64,000 nt of DNA, taken from positions 1-64,000 of the forward strand of contig NZ_WBWA01000015.1 in NCBI RefSeq assembly GCF_008932295.1, given 5' to 3'. Each line of letters opens with the position of its first letter. Positions within the stretch are counted from its first letter, which is position 1. Shown here piece after piece: positions 34,371 to 43,517 of this stretch. Under the pieces are notes generated by a model. That model saw nothing but the letters and a program-made list of their open reading frames with translations, did no database searches and had not been told where the DNA came from. Position numbers and translations under genes: made by a program. The stretch comes from Brucella tritici. GTDB taxonomy: Bacteria > Pseudomonadota > Alphaproteobacteria > Rhizobiales > Rhizobiaceae.

Positions 34371-35555
34371 ATGAAGTCGCCGGCTGAGATGAAAATAAGC
34401 TTGAAGAGCGTTTTTAAAGTCTTCGGCGATGACCCGGAGCGTGCAATGAAAGAATTGCGCGCAGGTAAATCAAAAACCCAGATTCACAGCGAACTTGGCG
34501 CAACAATCGGCGTCGATGATGCGACCTTCGACATCTATGAAGGCGAAGTATTCGTTATTATGGGCCTCTCTGGCTCGGGCAAATCCACGCTTCTGCGTCT
34601 GCTCAATCGCTTGATCGAACCGACTGCCGGTTCCATCGAAGTGGACGGCCGCGATATCGTCAAAATGACGAAGCGCGAGCTGATCGATCTTCGTCGTCGC
34701 GATATGAGCATGGTGTTTCAGTCTTTTGCGCTCCTGCCCAACCGTTCGGTTCTGAACAACGCATCCTTCGGTCTTGAAGTGGCTGGAATGGGTGAGGCGG
34801 AGCGTCACCAGAAAGCGCTGAAGGCACTCGCTGCCGTCGGGCTGGAGCCTTATGCCCATAGCATGCCGGACCAGCTTTCCGGCGGCATGAAACAGCGTGT
34901 CGGACTGGCGCGTGCTCTGGCAAGCGAGCCGACCATTCTTCTGATGGACGAAGCCTTTTCCGCCCTCGATCCGCTGATCCGCACCGAAATGCAGGACGAA
35001 TTGAAGCGGCTTCAGGCAGAGCATAGCCGGACGATCATTTTCGTCAGCCATGATCTGGACGAAGCCATGCGCATCGGTGACCGTATCTGCATCATGCAGC
35101 ACGGCAAGGTCGTGCAGGTGGGAACGCCGAACGAAATCGTGTCCGCACCGGCCAATGATTATGTCCGTTCCTTCTTCCGCAATGTCGATGTGTCCCGCGT
35201 TTTCAAGGCCGCCGATGTGGCACGCGAGGACGAACTGATCGTCTTCGAACCCGAACAGTTGGCAACAGCGCTCGAACGTTTTGATGCGAGCGGGAAGACA
35301 TTCGGTGTGTTAATCGATGCAGACCGCACATATCGCGGCATGGTCAGTCGTGACGCTCTGGCAAAGGGTATCGCAGTGCAAGGCGGCGAGAGACTGGATA
35401 GTGTCTCTGCCATCGAAGCCGAAGCACCGCTTTCCGGATTGCTGACGCAGGTGGCGGAAAGCCCCTGGCCGGTTCCGGTTACTGATCACCAGAACCGTTA
35501 TGTCGGTGCTATCAGCAAATCGGCCTTGCTTGAAACGCTTGGTCGCGCGGGTTGA
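34371..35555 (+). CDS. proV: ProV-like ATPase of a glycine betaine/proline ABC importer
   Basis: A 394-residue ATPase of the ProV/OpuAA family. Walker A GLSGSGKST is at residues 65-73, preceded by the family-typical N-terminal extension with KSVFKVFGDDPERAMKEL; the signature is LSGGMKQR, Walker B ILLMDEAFSALDPL. The C-terminal third (about residues 285-394) holds two CBS-like motifs that sense ionic strength in this family. ATG 34371 follows AAGGAAGAAAGT; an upstream in-frame ATG at 34341 lacks a ribosome site. First gene of proVWX. Confidence 0.93.
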   Translation: MKSPAEMKISLKSVFKVFGDDPERAMKELRAGKSKTQIHSELGATIGVDDATFDIYEGEVFVIMGLSGSGKSTLLRLLNRLIEPTAGSIEVDGRDIVKMTKRELIDLRRRDMSMVFQSFALLPNRSVLNNASFGLEVAGMGEAERHQKALKALAAVGLEPYAHSMPDQLSGGMKQRVGLARALASEPTILLMDEAFSALDPLIRTEMQDELKRLQAEHSRTIIFVSHDLDEAMRIGDRICIMQHGKVVQVGTPNEIVSAPANDYVRSFFRNVDVSRVFKAADVAREDELIVFEPEQLATALERFDASGKTFGVLIDADRTYRGMVSRDALAKGIAVQGGERLDSVSAIEAEAPLSGLLTQVAESPWPVPVTDHQNRYVGAISKSALLETLGRAG

Positions 35556-35636
35556 GACCTGCGCGCCAACGGCCTTTTGCCTGATGAAGGCAGAATTGGT
35601 CCAATCCAGAAGAAATACGGAAATGGACGGTAAAAC

Positions 35637-36542
35637 ATGGATTTGAATTTCAGTGTCGGCGGATGGGCGGATGTCGTGGTCAACTACATTCTCGACCACT
35701 TTACGCCCGCGCTCGATATGATCGCAGCCGCCATCGGTTTTGTGACTGACGGTATTCAAAACGCTCTTCTCGCTGTCCCGCCGTTAGGTGGGGTTGCAAT
35801 TCTCACGCTGCTCGCGCTGTGGCGTGTGGGGTGGAAGTTCGCGATATTCACGGCTCTCGCATTGGGGCTCATCATCCACATGGAATTGTGGACGGGCACG
35901 ATGGAAAGCCTCTCTCTCGTACTGGCATCGACAGTAATCGCTGTCGTTATCGGCATTCCGCTCGGCATCGCCATGGCTCGTAGCGATACAGTCGCTTCGA
36001 TCGTGCGCCCGGTGCTCGACCTCATGCAGACGATGCCTGCATTTGTCTATCTCATTCCAGCGGCAATGTTTTTTGGCCTCGGTGCCGTGCCCGGAACGAT
36101 TGCGACGGTGATTTTTGCGATGCCCCCGGTTGTGCGTCTGACCAATCTCGGTATCCGGCAGGTGCATGCGGAGTTCGTTGAAGCGGGGCTTGCCTTCGGC
36201 TGTACATCCCGGCAGCTTCTGTTCAAGGTGCAGCTCCCAAACGCCATGCCATCGATCATGGCCGGCATCAACCAGACGATCATGCTGTCGCTTTCGATGG
36301 TGGTGATCGCGTCGATGATCGGTGCGGGTGGCCTCGGCAATACTGTGTTGACCGGCATCCAGCGCCTCAATGTGGGCCTCGGCTTTGAAGGTGGTCTCGC
36401 AGTAGTCATTCTGGCGGTCATTCTCGACCGCATTACCCAGAGCTTCGGCAAGGGCGGAACTGGACTTTTCAAGCGGCTAGCATCTTTGGGAAAGGCGGCG
36501 GACGCTCAGTCCGCCTCGTCCTTTCGCAAGCAGGAAGCATGA
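35637..36542 (+). CDS. proW: ProW-like permease of a glycine betaine/proline ABC importer
   Basis: A 301-residue membrane protein with about seven helices. The ATPase-contact loop reads EAGLAFGCTSRQLLFKVQLPNAMPSIMAGIN, and MQTMPAFVYLIPAAMFFGLG is typical of ProW/OpuAB. It lacks the long N-terminal tail of E. coli ProW. It lies 81 bp after proV, a slightly long gap for the operon, without an obvious terminator. Confidence 0.93.
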   Translation: MDLNFSVGGWADVVVNYILDHFTPALDMIAAAIGFVTDGIQNALLAVPPLGGVAILTLLALWRVGWKFAIFTALALGLIIHMELWTGTMESLSLVLASTVIAVVIGIPLGIAMARSDTVASIVRPVLDLMQTMPAFVYLIPAAMFFGLGAVPGTIATVIFAMPPVVRLTNLGIRQVHAEFVEAGLAFGCTSRQLLFKVQLPNAMPSIMAGINQTIMLSLSMVVIASMIGAGGLGNTVLTGIQRLNVGLGFEGGLAVVILAVILDRITQSFGKGGTGLFKRLASLGKAADAQSASSFRKQEA

Positions 36543-36605
36543 AACAAGCAAAAATAATAACCAAGAATAACAACGGGAACTGATACCAATCGAAAAGGAG
36601 AAGCT

Positions 36606-37472
36606 ATGTTAGGCAAACTAACCAAATTCGGTCTGGCGGCAGTTGTGGCGGGAACGATGACCATGGGCGCAGCATTTGCGCAGGACGGCAAGCCGGTAAA
36701 AATCGGCTGGGCACCTTGGTCGGATGCCGAATTCGTCACCAAACTCGCCAAGAAGCTGATCGAAGACAATCTCGGCCAGAAGGTTGAGCTGGTTCAGACA
36801 GACGTGGCCCCACTTTATCAGGGCGTGAGCCGTGGCGATATCGACGCCATGATGATGGCCTGGTTGCCGGAAACGCATGCTGATTACTATGCGCGCGTGA
36901 AGGACAAGGTCGAAGACCTCGGCCCGCTCTATGAAGGCGCGAAGCTTGGCTGGATCGTTCCCGCTTACATTCCGGAAAGCGAGATCAGTTCCATTGAAGA
37001 TCTGAAGAAGCCGGAAGTTCGCGAGAAGCTGAAGGGTGAAATTCAAGGCATCGATCCGGGCGCAGGTCTCACGCGTCTATCGCAGGAAGCGATCAAGAAA
37101 TACGGGCTGGACTACAAGCTCAATATTTCGAGTGAAGCGGCCATGTTGACGACGGTTGATCGTGCCACGCGTTCTGATGGCTGGTTCGTGGCAACGTCGT
37201 GGAGCCCGCATTGGATGTTCGGCAAGTACAAGCTGCGTTACATTGCCGATCCTGAAGGCGCACTCGGCGGGGCCGAACATATCGACGCCATCGCGCGCAA
37301 GGGCTTCAAGGAAGACAATCCGAAGGTTGCTTCGCTGCTGACCAAGATGAGCATTCCGATCAGCGAGCTCGAAGCTGCGATGTTCGATGCGCAGGAAACG
37401 TCCTATGAGAAGGCCGTCGATAAATATATCGCGGACCACCCCGACCGCATCAAGGAATGGCTGGCTGAATAA
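36606..37472 (+). CDS. proX: ProX-like glycine betaine-binding protein
   Basis: A 288-residue periplasmic receptor of the OpuAC family. The signal peptide is residues 1-25 (ending MGAAFA). Ligand-cage features of the OpuAC fold are WAPWSDAEFVTKLAKKL, MMMAWLPETHADYY and GWFVATSWSPHWMFGKYKL, rich in tryptophans that hold the trimethylammonium group. It starts at ATG 36606 after AAAGGAGAAGCT. It delivers glycine betaine, proline betaine or choline-type osmoprotectants to ProVW. A terminator follows directly. Confidence 0.93.
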   Translation: MLGKLTKFGLAAVVAGTMTMGAAFAQDGKPVKIGWAPWSDAEFVTKLAKKLIEDNLGQKVELVQTDVAPLYQGVSRGDIDAMMMAWLPETHADYYARVKDKVEDLGPLYEGAKLGWIVPAYIPESEISSIEDLKKPEVREKLKGEIQGIDPGAGLTRLSQEAIKKYGLDYKLNISSEAAMLTTVDRATRSDGWFVATSWSPHWMFGKYKLRYIADPEGALGGAEHIDAIARKGFKEDNPKVASLLTKMSIPISELEAAMFDAQETSYEKAVDKYIADHPDRIKEWLAE

Positions 37473-37485
37473 TCAGCTCGGTAAG

Positions 37486-37511
37486 AAAGCCCCGGTTTTC
37501 CGGGGCTTTTT
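37486..37511 (+). terminator. Terminator of proVWX
   Basis: A perfect 9-bp stem (AAAGCCCCG 37486-37494, CGGGGCTTT 37501-37509) with a 6-nt loop runs into TTTTTC. It lies 14 bp after proX, before the convergent exporter gene. Confidence 0.88.
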
Positions 37512-37517
37512 CATATC

Positions 37518-38417
37518 CTATCCTCTTCGAGCAATCAGAATCCCCGATATCACGATGATACCGCCCAGAGCCTGTAACATGCCGATGGGTTCCGACAGGA
37601 TAGTCCAGGCAAGAAACGCCGCGACGACCGGTTGTAGAAGCAGGGTGAGTGACGAAAATGATGCCGGAAGATAGGCGAGGGCATAAGCGATCATGCTCTG
37701 GCCTGCGGCATGGGTTACCCATGCGAGGCCTGCGAGAATAAGCCAGCCATAGAGCGTAGCAGGCAGTATCTGACCTTCCATGAAATACGCAACCGGCAGC
37801 GAAAAGACGGCGGCAATTGCGCTGCTCCACAGCATGATGCGCATGGTGGAAAAGCGGCTGCGCAAGCGGCCAACCGAAAGGATGTAACCGGCATAGAAGA
37901 CTGCGGCCAGAAGCGCCATCGCATCGCCGGACGATTGGGACTGGAGAAGCTCGCCCGGACCACCCTTTAGCACGACGACGCCAATGACAGCGACGGCAAG
38001 GCCGATCATGAAGGACGTGCTCACGCGCGATTTGAAAAGCAACCAAGCGCCCAATGTCACGAAAATCGGCGCCATGTTGGCAAGCAGCGTGGCATTTGCA
38101 ACGGATGTCATGTGCAGCGACAAGTGCCACGCGCCGAGATCGAAGGCGATGAACAGACCGGGCAGGGCGAGGCGCAAACAGTCGGACAGCGTGAGCGGGG
38201 TAGTATCCTTTTCGTCGCGCCGTTCGCGACCATCCATGAGCAGAAGCGGTAATACTGCGAGTGCAAGACGCCAGAAGCCTGTTGCGAGCGGACCCACCTC
38301 GGAAAGCCGGACAAAGATCGGCGAGCTGCCAATAGCGATTCCGCCAACGATCAGAGCGGTCATCGCCAGACGTTGCGCATTGGTAGGAGCGGGGCTTGTG
38401 GCGGTGGTATGCGACAT
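37518..38417 (-). CDS. EamA-family (DMT) transporter
   Basis: A 299-residue protein with ten predicted helices arranged as two EamA repeats (about residues 15-145 and 160-295). It has SSPIFVRLSEVGPLATGFWRLALAVLPLL in the first repeat and LLQPVVAAFLAWTILSEPIGMLQALGGIIVISGI in the second. Such drug/metabolite transporters usually export amino acids or metabolites. I start it at ATG 38417; the open frame continues 15 codons upstream to a TTG. Substrate unknown; a single-gene unit between proX and the BA14K gene. Confidence 0.85.
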   Translation of the reverse strand: MSHTTATSPAPTNAQRLAMTALIVGGIAIGSSPIFVRLSEVGPLATGFWRLALAVLPLLLMDGRERRDEKDTTPLTLSDCLRLALPGLFIAFDLGAWHLSLHMTSVANATLLANMAPIFVTLGAWLLFKSRVSTSFMIGLAVAVIGVVVLKGGPGELLQSQSSGDAMALLAAVFYAGYILSVGRLRSRFSTMRIMLWSSAIAAVFSLPVAYFMEGQILPATLYGWLILAGLAWVTHAAGQSMIAYALAYLPASFSSLTLLLQPVVAAFLAWTILSEPIGMLQALGGIIVISGILIARRG

Positions 38418-38713
38418 TTTCAAACTCAAAGTTACGCCGAAAATGTTCCGCTGCCCGCGCAATGCACGCAGCTAAAGAACGACTGTCGGCTTTGGACTGA
38501 ACTGGTCATGGAGAATGTCGAGCACATTTCTTCCACTATCCGCGTTCCGAATATTGTTCTTCATGTCGCAAAAGAATGGGAATAGAGAAAATTTTACCCG
38601 CGACATTGATATGACGCGGGCTTGCTTATTCCTCTTTGAGGGAGGCGTCCAGCATTGGGTTATGGCAGAAACCGGAAATTTCATCACGTTCTGTTCAATA
38701 GATCGCAAATTCC

Positions 38714-38741
38714 ATGAAAAAGCGCCCTTGAGGGGCGCTTT
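38714..38741 (-). terminator. Terminator of the BA14K gene
   Basis: On the minus strand a 9-bp stem AAGCGCCCC.../...GGGGCGCTT (arms 38719-38727 and 38733-38741) is followed by TTTTTCATGG, 8 bp beyond the stop codon of the BA14K gene. Confidence 0.8.
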
Positions 38742-38748
38742 CCAATTA

Positions 38749-39204
38749 TCAGCGAGAATAGGGCGAATAGCACTGTCTGCGCGGCCCGTTATAGGGCTGG
38801 AATGTATTGTCGGACGAGCGATAGGACCGGTAGCGGTTATAGCACCATTGTACATGCGCATTTGACATCCGCGGTGCGCGATAAACAGGGCGAGGCTGGC
38901 TTATTGCGCCGCCAATGATCGCCCCTGCACCGAACGCGGCCAGTGGATACCACCACCCATCGCTATGGCGACGATAGCCGTGGCGATAATGCCGATAGCC
39001 GCGATGTCCGTTCCAATGTCCCGGCCGGTTGGGCCTGTGGCCATGATAATGACGCGGCGGGCGGCGATGGTCGCGCACCTGTTCGACATTCTGGTTGAGG
39101 GCCGGGCGATCCAGATTCATAGGGGCAGCCATCGTCGGTGCGATGGACGTTGCTCCAAAGATCAAAGCGAACGCCCCGACACAGCTTTGCTTGAAGATAT
39201 TCAC
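38749..39204 (-). CDS. BA14K-family protein
   Basis: A 151-residue secreted or membrane-anchored protein. A signal peptide (about residues 1-26) precedes a basic His/Arg/Tyr-rich segment ([29 protein letters not shown]), a short glycine-rich hydrophobic stretch ([13 protein letters not shown]) and the BA14K motif [19 protein letters not shown]...QCYSPY. It starts at GTG 39204 with GGAGGG upstream. In Brucella abortus the 14-kDa BA14K protein is an immunoreactive lectin-like protein needed for normal envelope and smooth LPS. The family is largely confined to Rhizobiales, which supports the taxonomic reading of the window. Confidence 0.9.
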   Translation of the reverse strand: MNIFKQSCVGAFALIFGATSIAPTMAAPMNLDRPALNQNVEQVRDHRRPPRHYHGHRPNRPGHWNGHRGYRHYRHGYRRHSDGWWYPLAAFGAGAIIGGAISQPRPVYRAPRMSNAHVQWCYNRYRSYRSSDNTFQPYNGPRRQCYSPYSR

Positions 39205-39436
39205 GTGCAGCCCTCCGTCTTAAATGATCAGGGTAAACGCTTGAAATATCGCTTTGTTCCCGCTTATTTAAGAACCCAAAAGCCGGGCTTTCACAGTTCC
39301 GGGCGGGGTTGGACAATCCCCAAAATGAAAGGGAGCAGGCTCCTCCCCAAGAACCTGCCCCCCAATGCATCGCCCCCCGCCATAGGTGGTGCGATGCTTA
39401 CCTCTCGTGGCTTTTGCCATGTCTGAATTCAGCGTG

Positions 39437-40609
39437 TCAGACCTTACCTTCGAGTGCAGCATTTAGCAACTTCAACGCGCGTTCTTTTGTCAATTCAATC
39501 GGGTTGCCGCCAGCGGTTGGATCGACGATAGCCATCTCGGCAATCAGGTCCTTCCGCGCATTGTCCATTTCGAGACCCTTGATGAATTCAGGGAGTGTGT
39601 TGGGGACGCCCAATTCGGTACGCAACTTCATGATAGCTGCCAGAAATCCGTCAAAGCCGCCCTTGATGCCGAGATAATCGGCAAGCCGTTTTATACGCTT
39701 TTCGATGGCGGATCGGTTCTGGAGCAGGACATAGGGCATGAAAACCGCATTCGTCATGCCATGATGGGTATCATAGAGGGCACCGATGGGATGCGACAGC
39801 GAATGAATTGCGCCGAGCCCTTTTTGGAAGGCTGTTGCACCCATCGCCGCCGCCGCCATCATGTTCGCGCGCGCTTCAATATTCTTGCCATCGGCATAGG
39901 CGGTAGGAAGGTTTTCAAAAACCAGACGGATACCTTCCACCGCGATGCCATCAGCCATTGGATGAAATCCCGGAGCACAATAGGCTTCAAGGCAGTGCGC
40001 CAGCGCATCCATGCCTGTACCTGCGGTGATGAAGGGCGGCATCCCGGTGGAAAGCTCAGGATCGGCAATGACTGTGACCGGCAGCATCTTCGGGTGGAAA
40101 ATGACCTTCTTGGTATGGGTCGCTTCGTTGGTCAAAACGCCTGCGCGGCCAACTTCTGATCCGGTGCCAGCAGTGGTGGGCACGGCAATGATCGGTGCAA
40201 TTGCTTTGCTGTCGGCGCGGGTCCACCAGTCACCAATGTCTTCGAAGTCCCAGACCGGTCGCGTCTGTCCTGCCTGAAAGGCGATCAGCTTGCCAAGATC
40301 CAGCGCCGAGCCGCCGCCAAAGGCGATGACGCCATCATGCTTGCCGCTTTTGAAGACCTCAACGCCTGCATAGAGATTGCTTTCGACCGGGTTTGGCTTC
40401 ACGTCGGAGAAAACCCCATGCTTCACACCGGCTTCGTTCAGAATAGCAAGCGTGGACGCCACCACAGGAAGTTTTGCCAGGCCGGGGTCAGTCACAAAGA
40501 GCGGGTTCTGAATGCCAGCGGCCTTGAGGACAGCAGGCAATTCCTTGATGCGGCCTGGGCCAAAAAGCACGGTGGTGGGGAAATTCCATTTGGCAGTCAA
40601 AGTGGTCAT
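39437..40609 (-). CDS. Iron-containing (group III) alcohol dehydrogenase
   Basis: A 390-residue Fe-ADH. The Rossmann-type N terminus (TTVLFGPGRIKELPAVL, GGGSALDLGKLIAF) and the iron-ligand region (GMDALAHCLEAYCAPG and the histidines of AIHSLSHPIGALYDTHHGMTN) are clear. It oxidises or reduces a primary alcohol/aldehyde or hydroxy acid with NAD(P). ATG 40609 has GGAAAG upstream; the longer frame adds eight codons. It is the last gene of the operon beginning with the N-formylglutamate-amidohydrolase-like gene. Next to an aldehyde dehydrogenase and a GS-like ligase it may oxidise an amino-alcohol derivative. Confidence 0.9.
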   Translation of the reverse strand: MTTLTAKWNFPTTVLFGPGRIKELPAVLKAAGIQNPLFVTDPGLAKLPVVASTLAILNEAGVKHGVFSDVKPNPVESNLYAGVEVFKSGKHDGVIAFGGGSALDLGKLIAFQAGQTRPVWDFEDIGDWWTRADSKAIAPIIAVPTTAGTGSEVGRAGVLTNEATHTKKVIFHPKMLPVTVIADPELSTGMPPFITAGTGMDALAHCLEAYCAPGFHPMADGIAVEGIRLVFENLPTAYADGKNIEARANMMAAAAMGATAFQKGLGAIHSLSHPIGALYDTHHGMTNAVFMPYVLLQNRSAIEKRIKRLADYLGIKGGFDGFLAAIMKLRTELGVPNTLPEFIKGLEMDNARKDLIAEMAIVDPTAGGNPIELTKERALKLLNAALEGKV

Positions 40610-40639
40610 GTCGATTGCTTTCCAGAAATTCAATTCAGA

Positions 40640-42025
40640 TCAGATTTTCTCACGCAGGTGGAAGGATTTCGGGCGCGTGAGATTGTTGTAGCCGATGGGT
40701 GACAGGGCAGCCCCCTTGCCAGTGTCTTTCACCCCGGTCCAGACAAGTGCGGGATCGAGATAATCACAACGGTTCATGAAAACCGTGCCTGTTTCGATAT
40801 GATCGCCGAGAGTAGCGGCGTGGTCCGTGTCTGCCGTCCAGAGCGAAGCTGTCAGGCCATAGATACTGTCGTTCATCAGCGCGAGGGCTTCCTCGTCGTT
40901 GCGCACTTTCATGATGCCGACGATGGGGCCGAAGCTTTCTTCACGCATGACGCTCATCTGGTGATCGACATTGGTGAGCACTTCCGGCGCGACATAGGGC
41001 GAACCTGCGCGGTCGTTCTCGACGCTCATGTTGACGTGGGCCTTCGCACCCTTGCGCAAGGCTTCCGCTTTCTGCTCGCGGATAAGATCGGCAAAGCGCG
41101 CCTGTGCCATTGGGCCGAGCGTCGTTGAACTATCCAGCGGATTGCCGACGACATACTGCTTCGTCAGGTCGATGAAACCATCGACGAAGCGGTCATAGAC
41201 TGCTTCATGAACATAGATGCGCTCGATCCCGCAGCAGCACTGGCCGGAATTGAAGAAGGCGCCATCGACCAGATTGGCGACGGCATGGTCCAGATTGACA
41301 TCGGGCAGCACATAGGCCGGGTCCTTGCCGCCAAGCTCCAGCCCGAGCGTCATGAAGGTGCCTGCGGCAGCCTTTTCGATGGCGCGCCCCCCGCCGACCG
41401 AGCCGGTGAAATTCACATGGTCGATCGTGCCCGATGCGAGCAGCTTTTCCGTCGATGCGTGATCGAGAACGATGTTCTGGAAGACACTCTTGGGAAGCCC
41501 GGCCTTTTCAAACGCTTTTGCAAAGCGTTCACCGGCCAGAAGCGTCTGCGTTGCGTGCTTGAGGATCACGGTGTTCCCGGCCATAAGTGCGGGAATGATT
41601 GTGTTGACAGCCGTTAGATAGGGATAATTCCACGGCGCAATCACCAGAACAATGCCGAGCGGCACGTGCTTCACATACCGGCGGAAGCCATCCTTTTGCA
41701 TAGGCATATAGGGTTTCAGCGCTTCTTCGGCGATATCGATCATATATTGACCGCGTTCCTGCACGCCGCCGTTCTCGCCGCCATAGCGCGTTGGCCGTCC
41801 CATCTGCCATGCGATTTCAGGGGTAATTTCGTCCTGCATCCCGGCGAGTGCATCCAGCGCGGCCCGGCAATAGTGCGCGCGCTCATTGATACTCAGTTGA
41901 GCCCAGCCGGTTTGCGCATCGCGTGCAGCCGCCACCACCGAGGCGATTGCAGCCTCGCTTAAAAAAGGACGCTCGGCATAAACCGAGCCGTCTATCGGAG
42001 AGATGATCTTGGCCGTGCCGCTCAT
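40640..42025 (-). CDS. NAD(P)-dependent aldehyde dehydrogenase
   Basis: A 461-residue ALDH. It shows PWNYPYLTAVNTIIPALMAGN, the coenzyme loop FTGSVGGG, the general-base glutamate in LELGGKDPAYV and the catalytic cysteine in FNSGQCCCG, where three consecutive cysteines are a minor variation. It starts at ATG 42025 with AGGA upstream. It lies 30 bp before the iron alcohol dehydrogenase and 58 bp after the GS-like gene. It probably turns the aldehyde made by the alcohol dehydrogenase into an acid. Confidence 0.92.
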   Translation of the reverse strand: MSGTAKIISPIDGSVYAERPFLSEAAIASVVAAARDAQTGWAQLSINERAHYCRAALDALAGMQDEITPEIAWQMGRPTRYGGENGGVQERGQYMIDIAEEALKPYMPMQKDGFRRYVKHVPLGIVLVIAPWNYPYLTAVNTIIPALMAGNTVILKHATQTLLAGERFAKAFEKAGLPKSVFQNIVLDHASTEKLLASGTIDHVNFTGSVGGGRAIEKAAAGTFMTLGLELGGKDPAYVLPDVNLDHAVANLVDGAFFNSGQCCCGIERIYVHEAVYDRFVDGFIDLTKQYVVGNPLDSSTTLGPMAQARFADLIREQKAEALRKGAKAHVNMSVENDRAGSPYVAPEVLTNVDHQMSVMREESFGPIVGIMKVRNDEEALALMNDSIYGLTASLWTADTDHAATLGDHIETGTVFMNRCDYLDPALVWTGVKDTGKGAALSPIGYNNLTRPKSFHLREKI

Positions 42026-42083
42026 CTGCAATTTCCTTTGAAGTCTGGCATTGCGTTATTCATTTCGGGATTGGTTGCGCGGG

Positions 42084-43454
42084 TCAATAGCGCTCGAACC
42101 CGCGATGCAACTCCCAGTCGGTTACGCGCCGATCATATTCGATCTGTTCCCAATGGGCGGTGTGGACGTAGTGGTTGACGACTGCTTCTCCGAGAGCCTC
42201 CTTGAGGAACGCGGAGTTTTTGAGCGCCTGTGCGGCTTCGCGCAGCGTATACGGAATTTCCTTCAGTTTTACCGCACTATAAGCATCGCCGACGAAAGGC
42301 TCGTCGAGTTCCAATTGTTCATCGATGCCCTGCAGGCCCGATGCGATGAGCGCTGCAAAAGCCAGATATGGATTGAGGTCAGCGCCGCCGATGCGGCATT
42401 CGATGCGGATGCCTTTCGTTCCTTCACCGCAAAGGCGGAAACCTGCAGTGCGGTTATCCTGGCTCCACATGATTTTCGTTGGCGCAAAGGTTCCCGCCTG
42501 AAAGCGCTTGTAGGAATTGATGTAGGGCGCCAGGAAATAGGTATAGTCGGTGGCGTATTTGAGCTGTCCGGCCACCCAGGAACGCATCAGCGGTGTCATG
42601 GTATAGGGCGCTTTCGGATCGAAGAAGAGCGGCTCCTTGCCGTCGGCGCTCCAGATGGAATTGTGCACATGGCTTGAGCTTCCAGCCTTGCTGTAATCAT
42701 ACTTGGCCATGAAGGTGATGCATTTGCCGTGCGCTTCAGCGATTTCCTTCATTGCGTTCTTCATGATGACATGGCGGTCCGCCATTTCGAGCGCTTCGGC
42801 GTAACGTACATTCAGCTCTTCCTGTCCCGGCCCCCATTCGCCCTTGGAGTTTTCGACCGGGATGCCGGCTGCTGCAAGCTGGTTGCGCATTGCGCGCAGG
42901 ACCGGCTCCTCCTTGGTGGTCAGGTGGATGACATAATCCTGCACATAAGGCGAAGCCGTTTCCATATCCTGCCAGTGCTTGGCGCGGGCCGTCTTGTAAG
43001 TCTCGTCGAAGAGGTAGAATTCAAGCTCGGACGCGAAATAAGCGCGATAGCCGCGCTCGTGCAGGCGTGCGAGCTGCTTCTTGAGGATAGCGCGCGGGGA
43101 ATGCGCCAGATCCTGATGATCGTGGTGATCGAGCACGTCACAAAGCACGATGACGGTCTTTTCCAGCCATGTGGCGACACGCAGGGTCGAAAGGTCTGGC
43201 TTGATGACAAAATCACCATAGCCCTTGTCCCATCCGGCGGCCTCATAGCCTGGCACAGGCTCCATATCGATATCGTCGGCGAGGAGATAGTTGCAGCCAT
43301 GGGTCTCGTCGTAACCAGATTCCACGAAGAACTGTCCGTAGAAGCGTTTGCCGATCAGGCGTCCCTGCATGTCCACAAAACATGCGAGCACCGTATCGAT
43401 TTCATCGTTTGCAACGGCTCTTTTCAATGCATCGAAAGTCAACTGTTCGGCCAT
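42084..43454 (-). CDS. Glutamine-synthetase-like ligase (possible gamma-glutamylamine synthetase)
   Basis: A 456-residue GS-fold enzyme. The N-terminal beta-grasp domain (residues about 1-105) precedes the catalytic domain with the metal-binding EFYLFDE, GPGQEELNVRYAEAL, GSSSHVHNSIW and the substrate loop NPYLAFAALIASGLQGI. It has no obvious adenylylation tyrosine loop of classical GlnA. In this family PuuA, IpuC and GlnA3-type enzymes ligate glutamate to amines. Lying with ADH, ALDH and an N-formylglutamate-amidohydrolase-like hydrolase, it may gamma-glutamylate an imported amine before oxidation. The true amine is unknown. Confidence 0.85.
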   Translation of the reverse strand: MAEQLTFDALKRAVANDEIDTVLACFVDMQGRLIGKRFYGQFFVESGYDETHGCNYLLADDIDMEPVPGYEAAGWDKGYGDFVIKPDLSTLRVATWLEKTVIVLCDVLDHHDHQDLAHSPRAILKKQLARLHERGYRAYFASELEFYLFDETYKTARAKHWQDMETASPYVQDYVIHLTTKEEPVLRAMRNQLAAAGIPVENSKGEWGPGQEELNVRYAEALEMADRHVIMKNAMKEIAEAHGKCITFMAKYDYSKAGSSSHVHNSIWSADGKEPLFFDPKAPYTMTPLMRSWVAGQLKYATDYTYFLAPYINSYKRFQAGTFAPTKIMWSQDNRTAGFRLCGEGTKGIRIECRIGGADLNPYLAFAALIASGLQGIDEQLELDEPFVGDAYSAVKLKEIPYTLREAAQALKNSAFLKEALGEAVVNHYVHTAHWEQIEYDRRVTDWELHRGFERY

Positions 43455-43517
43455 TTATGCTCGCTCCAGAACGGAAAAAAGTGATGGACGCGGCACAGTG
43501 TGCCGCGTCCAAAATTC

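Noticed and set aside
38515-38865. 116-codon open frame upstream of and overlapping the BA14K gene end
   Set aside because: It overlaps the BA14K gene and its terminator on the other strand and has no recognisable features.
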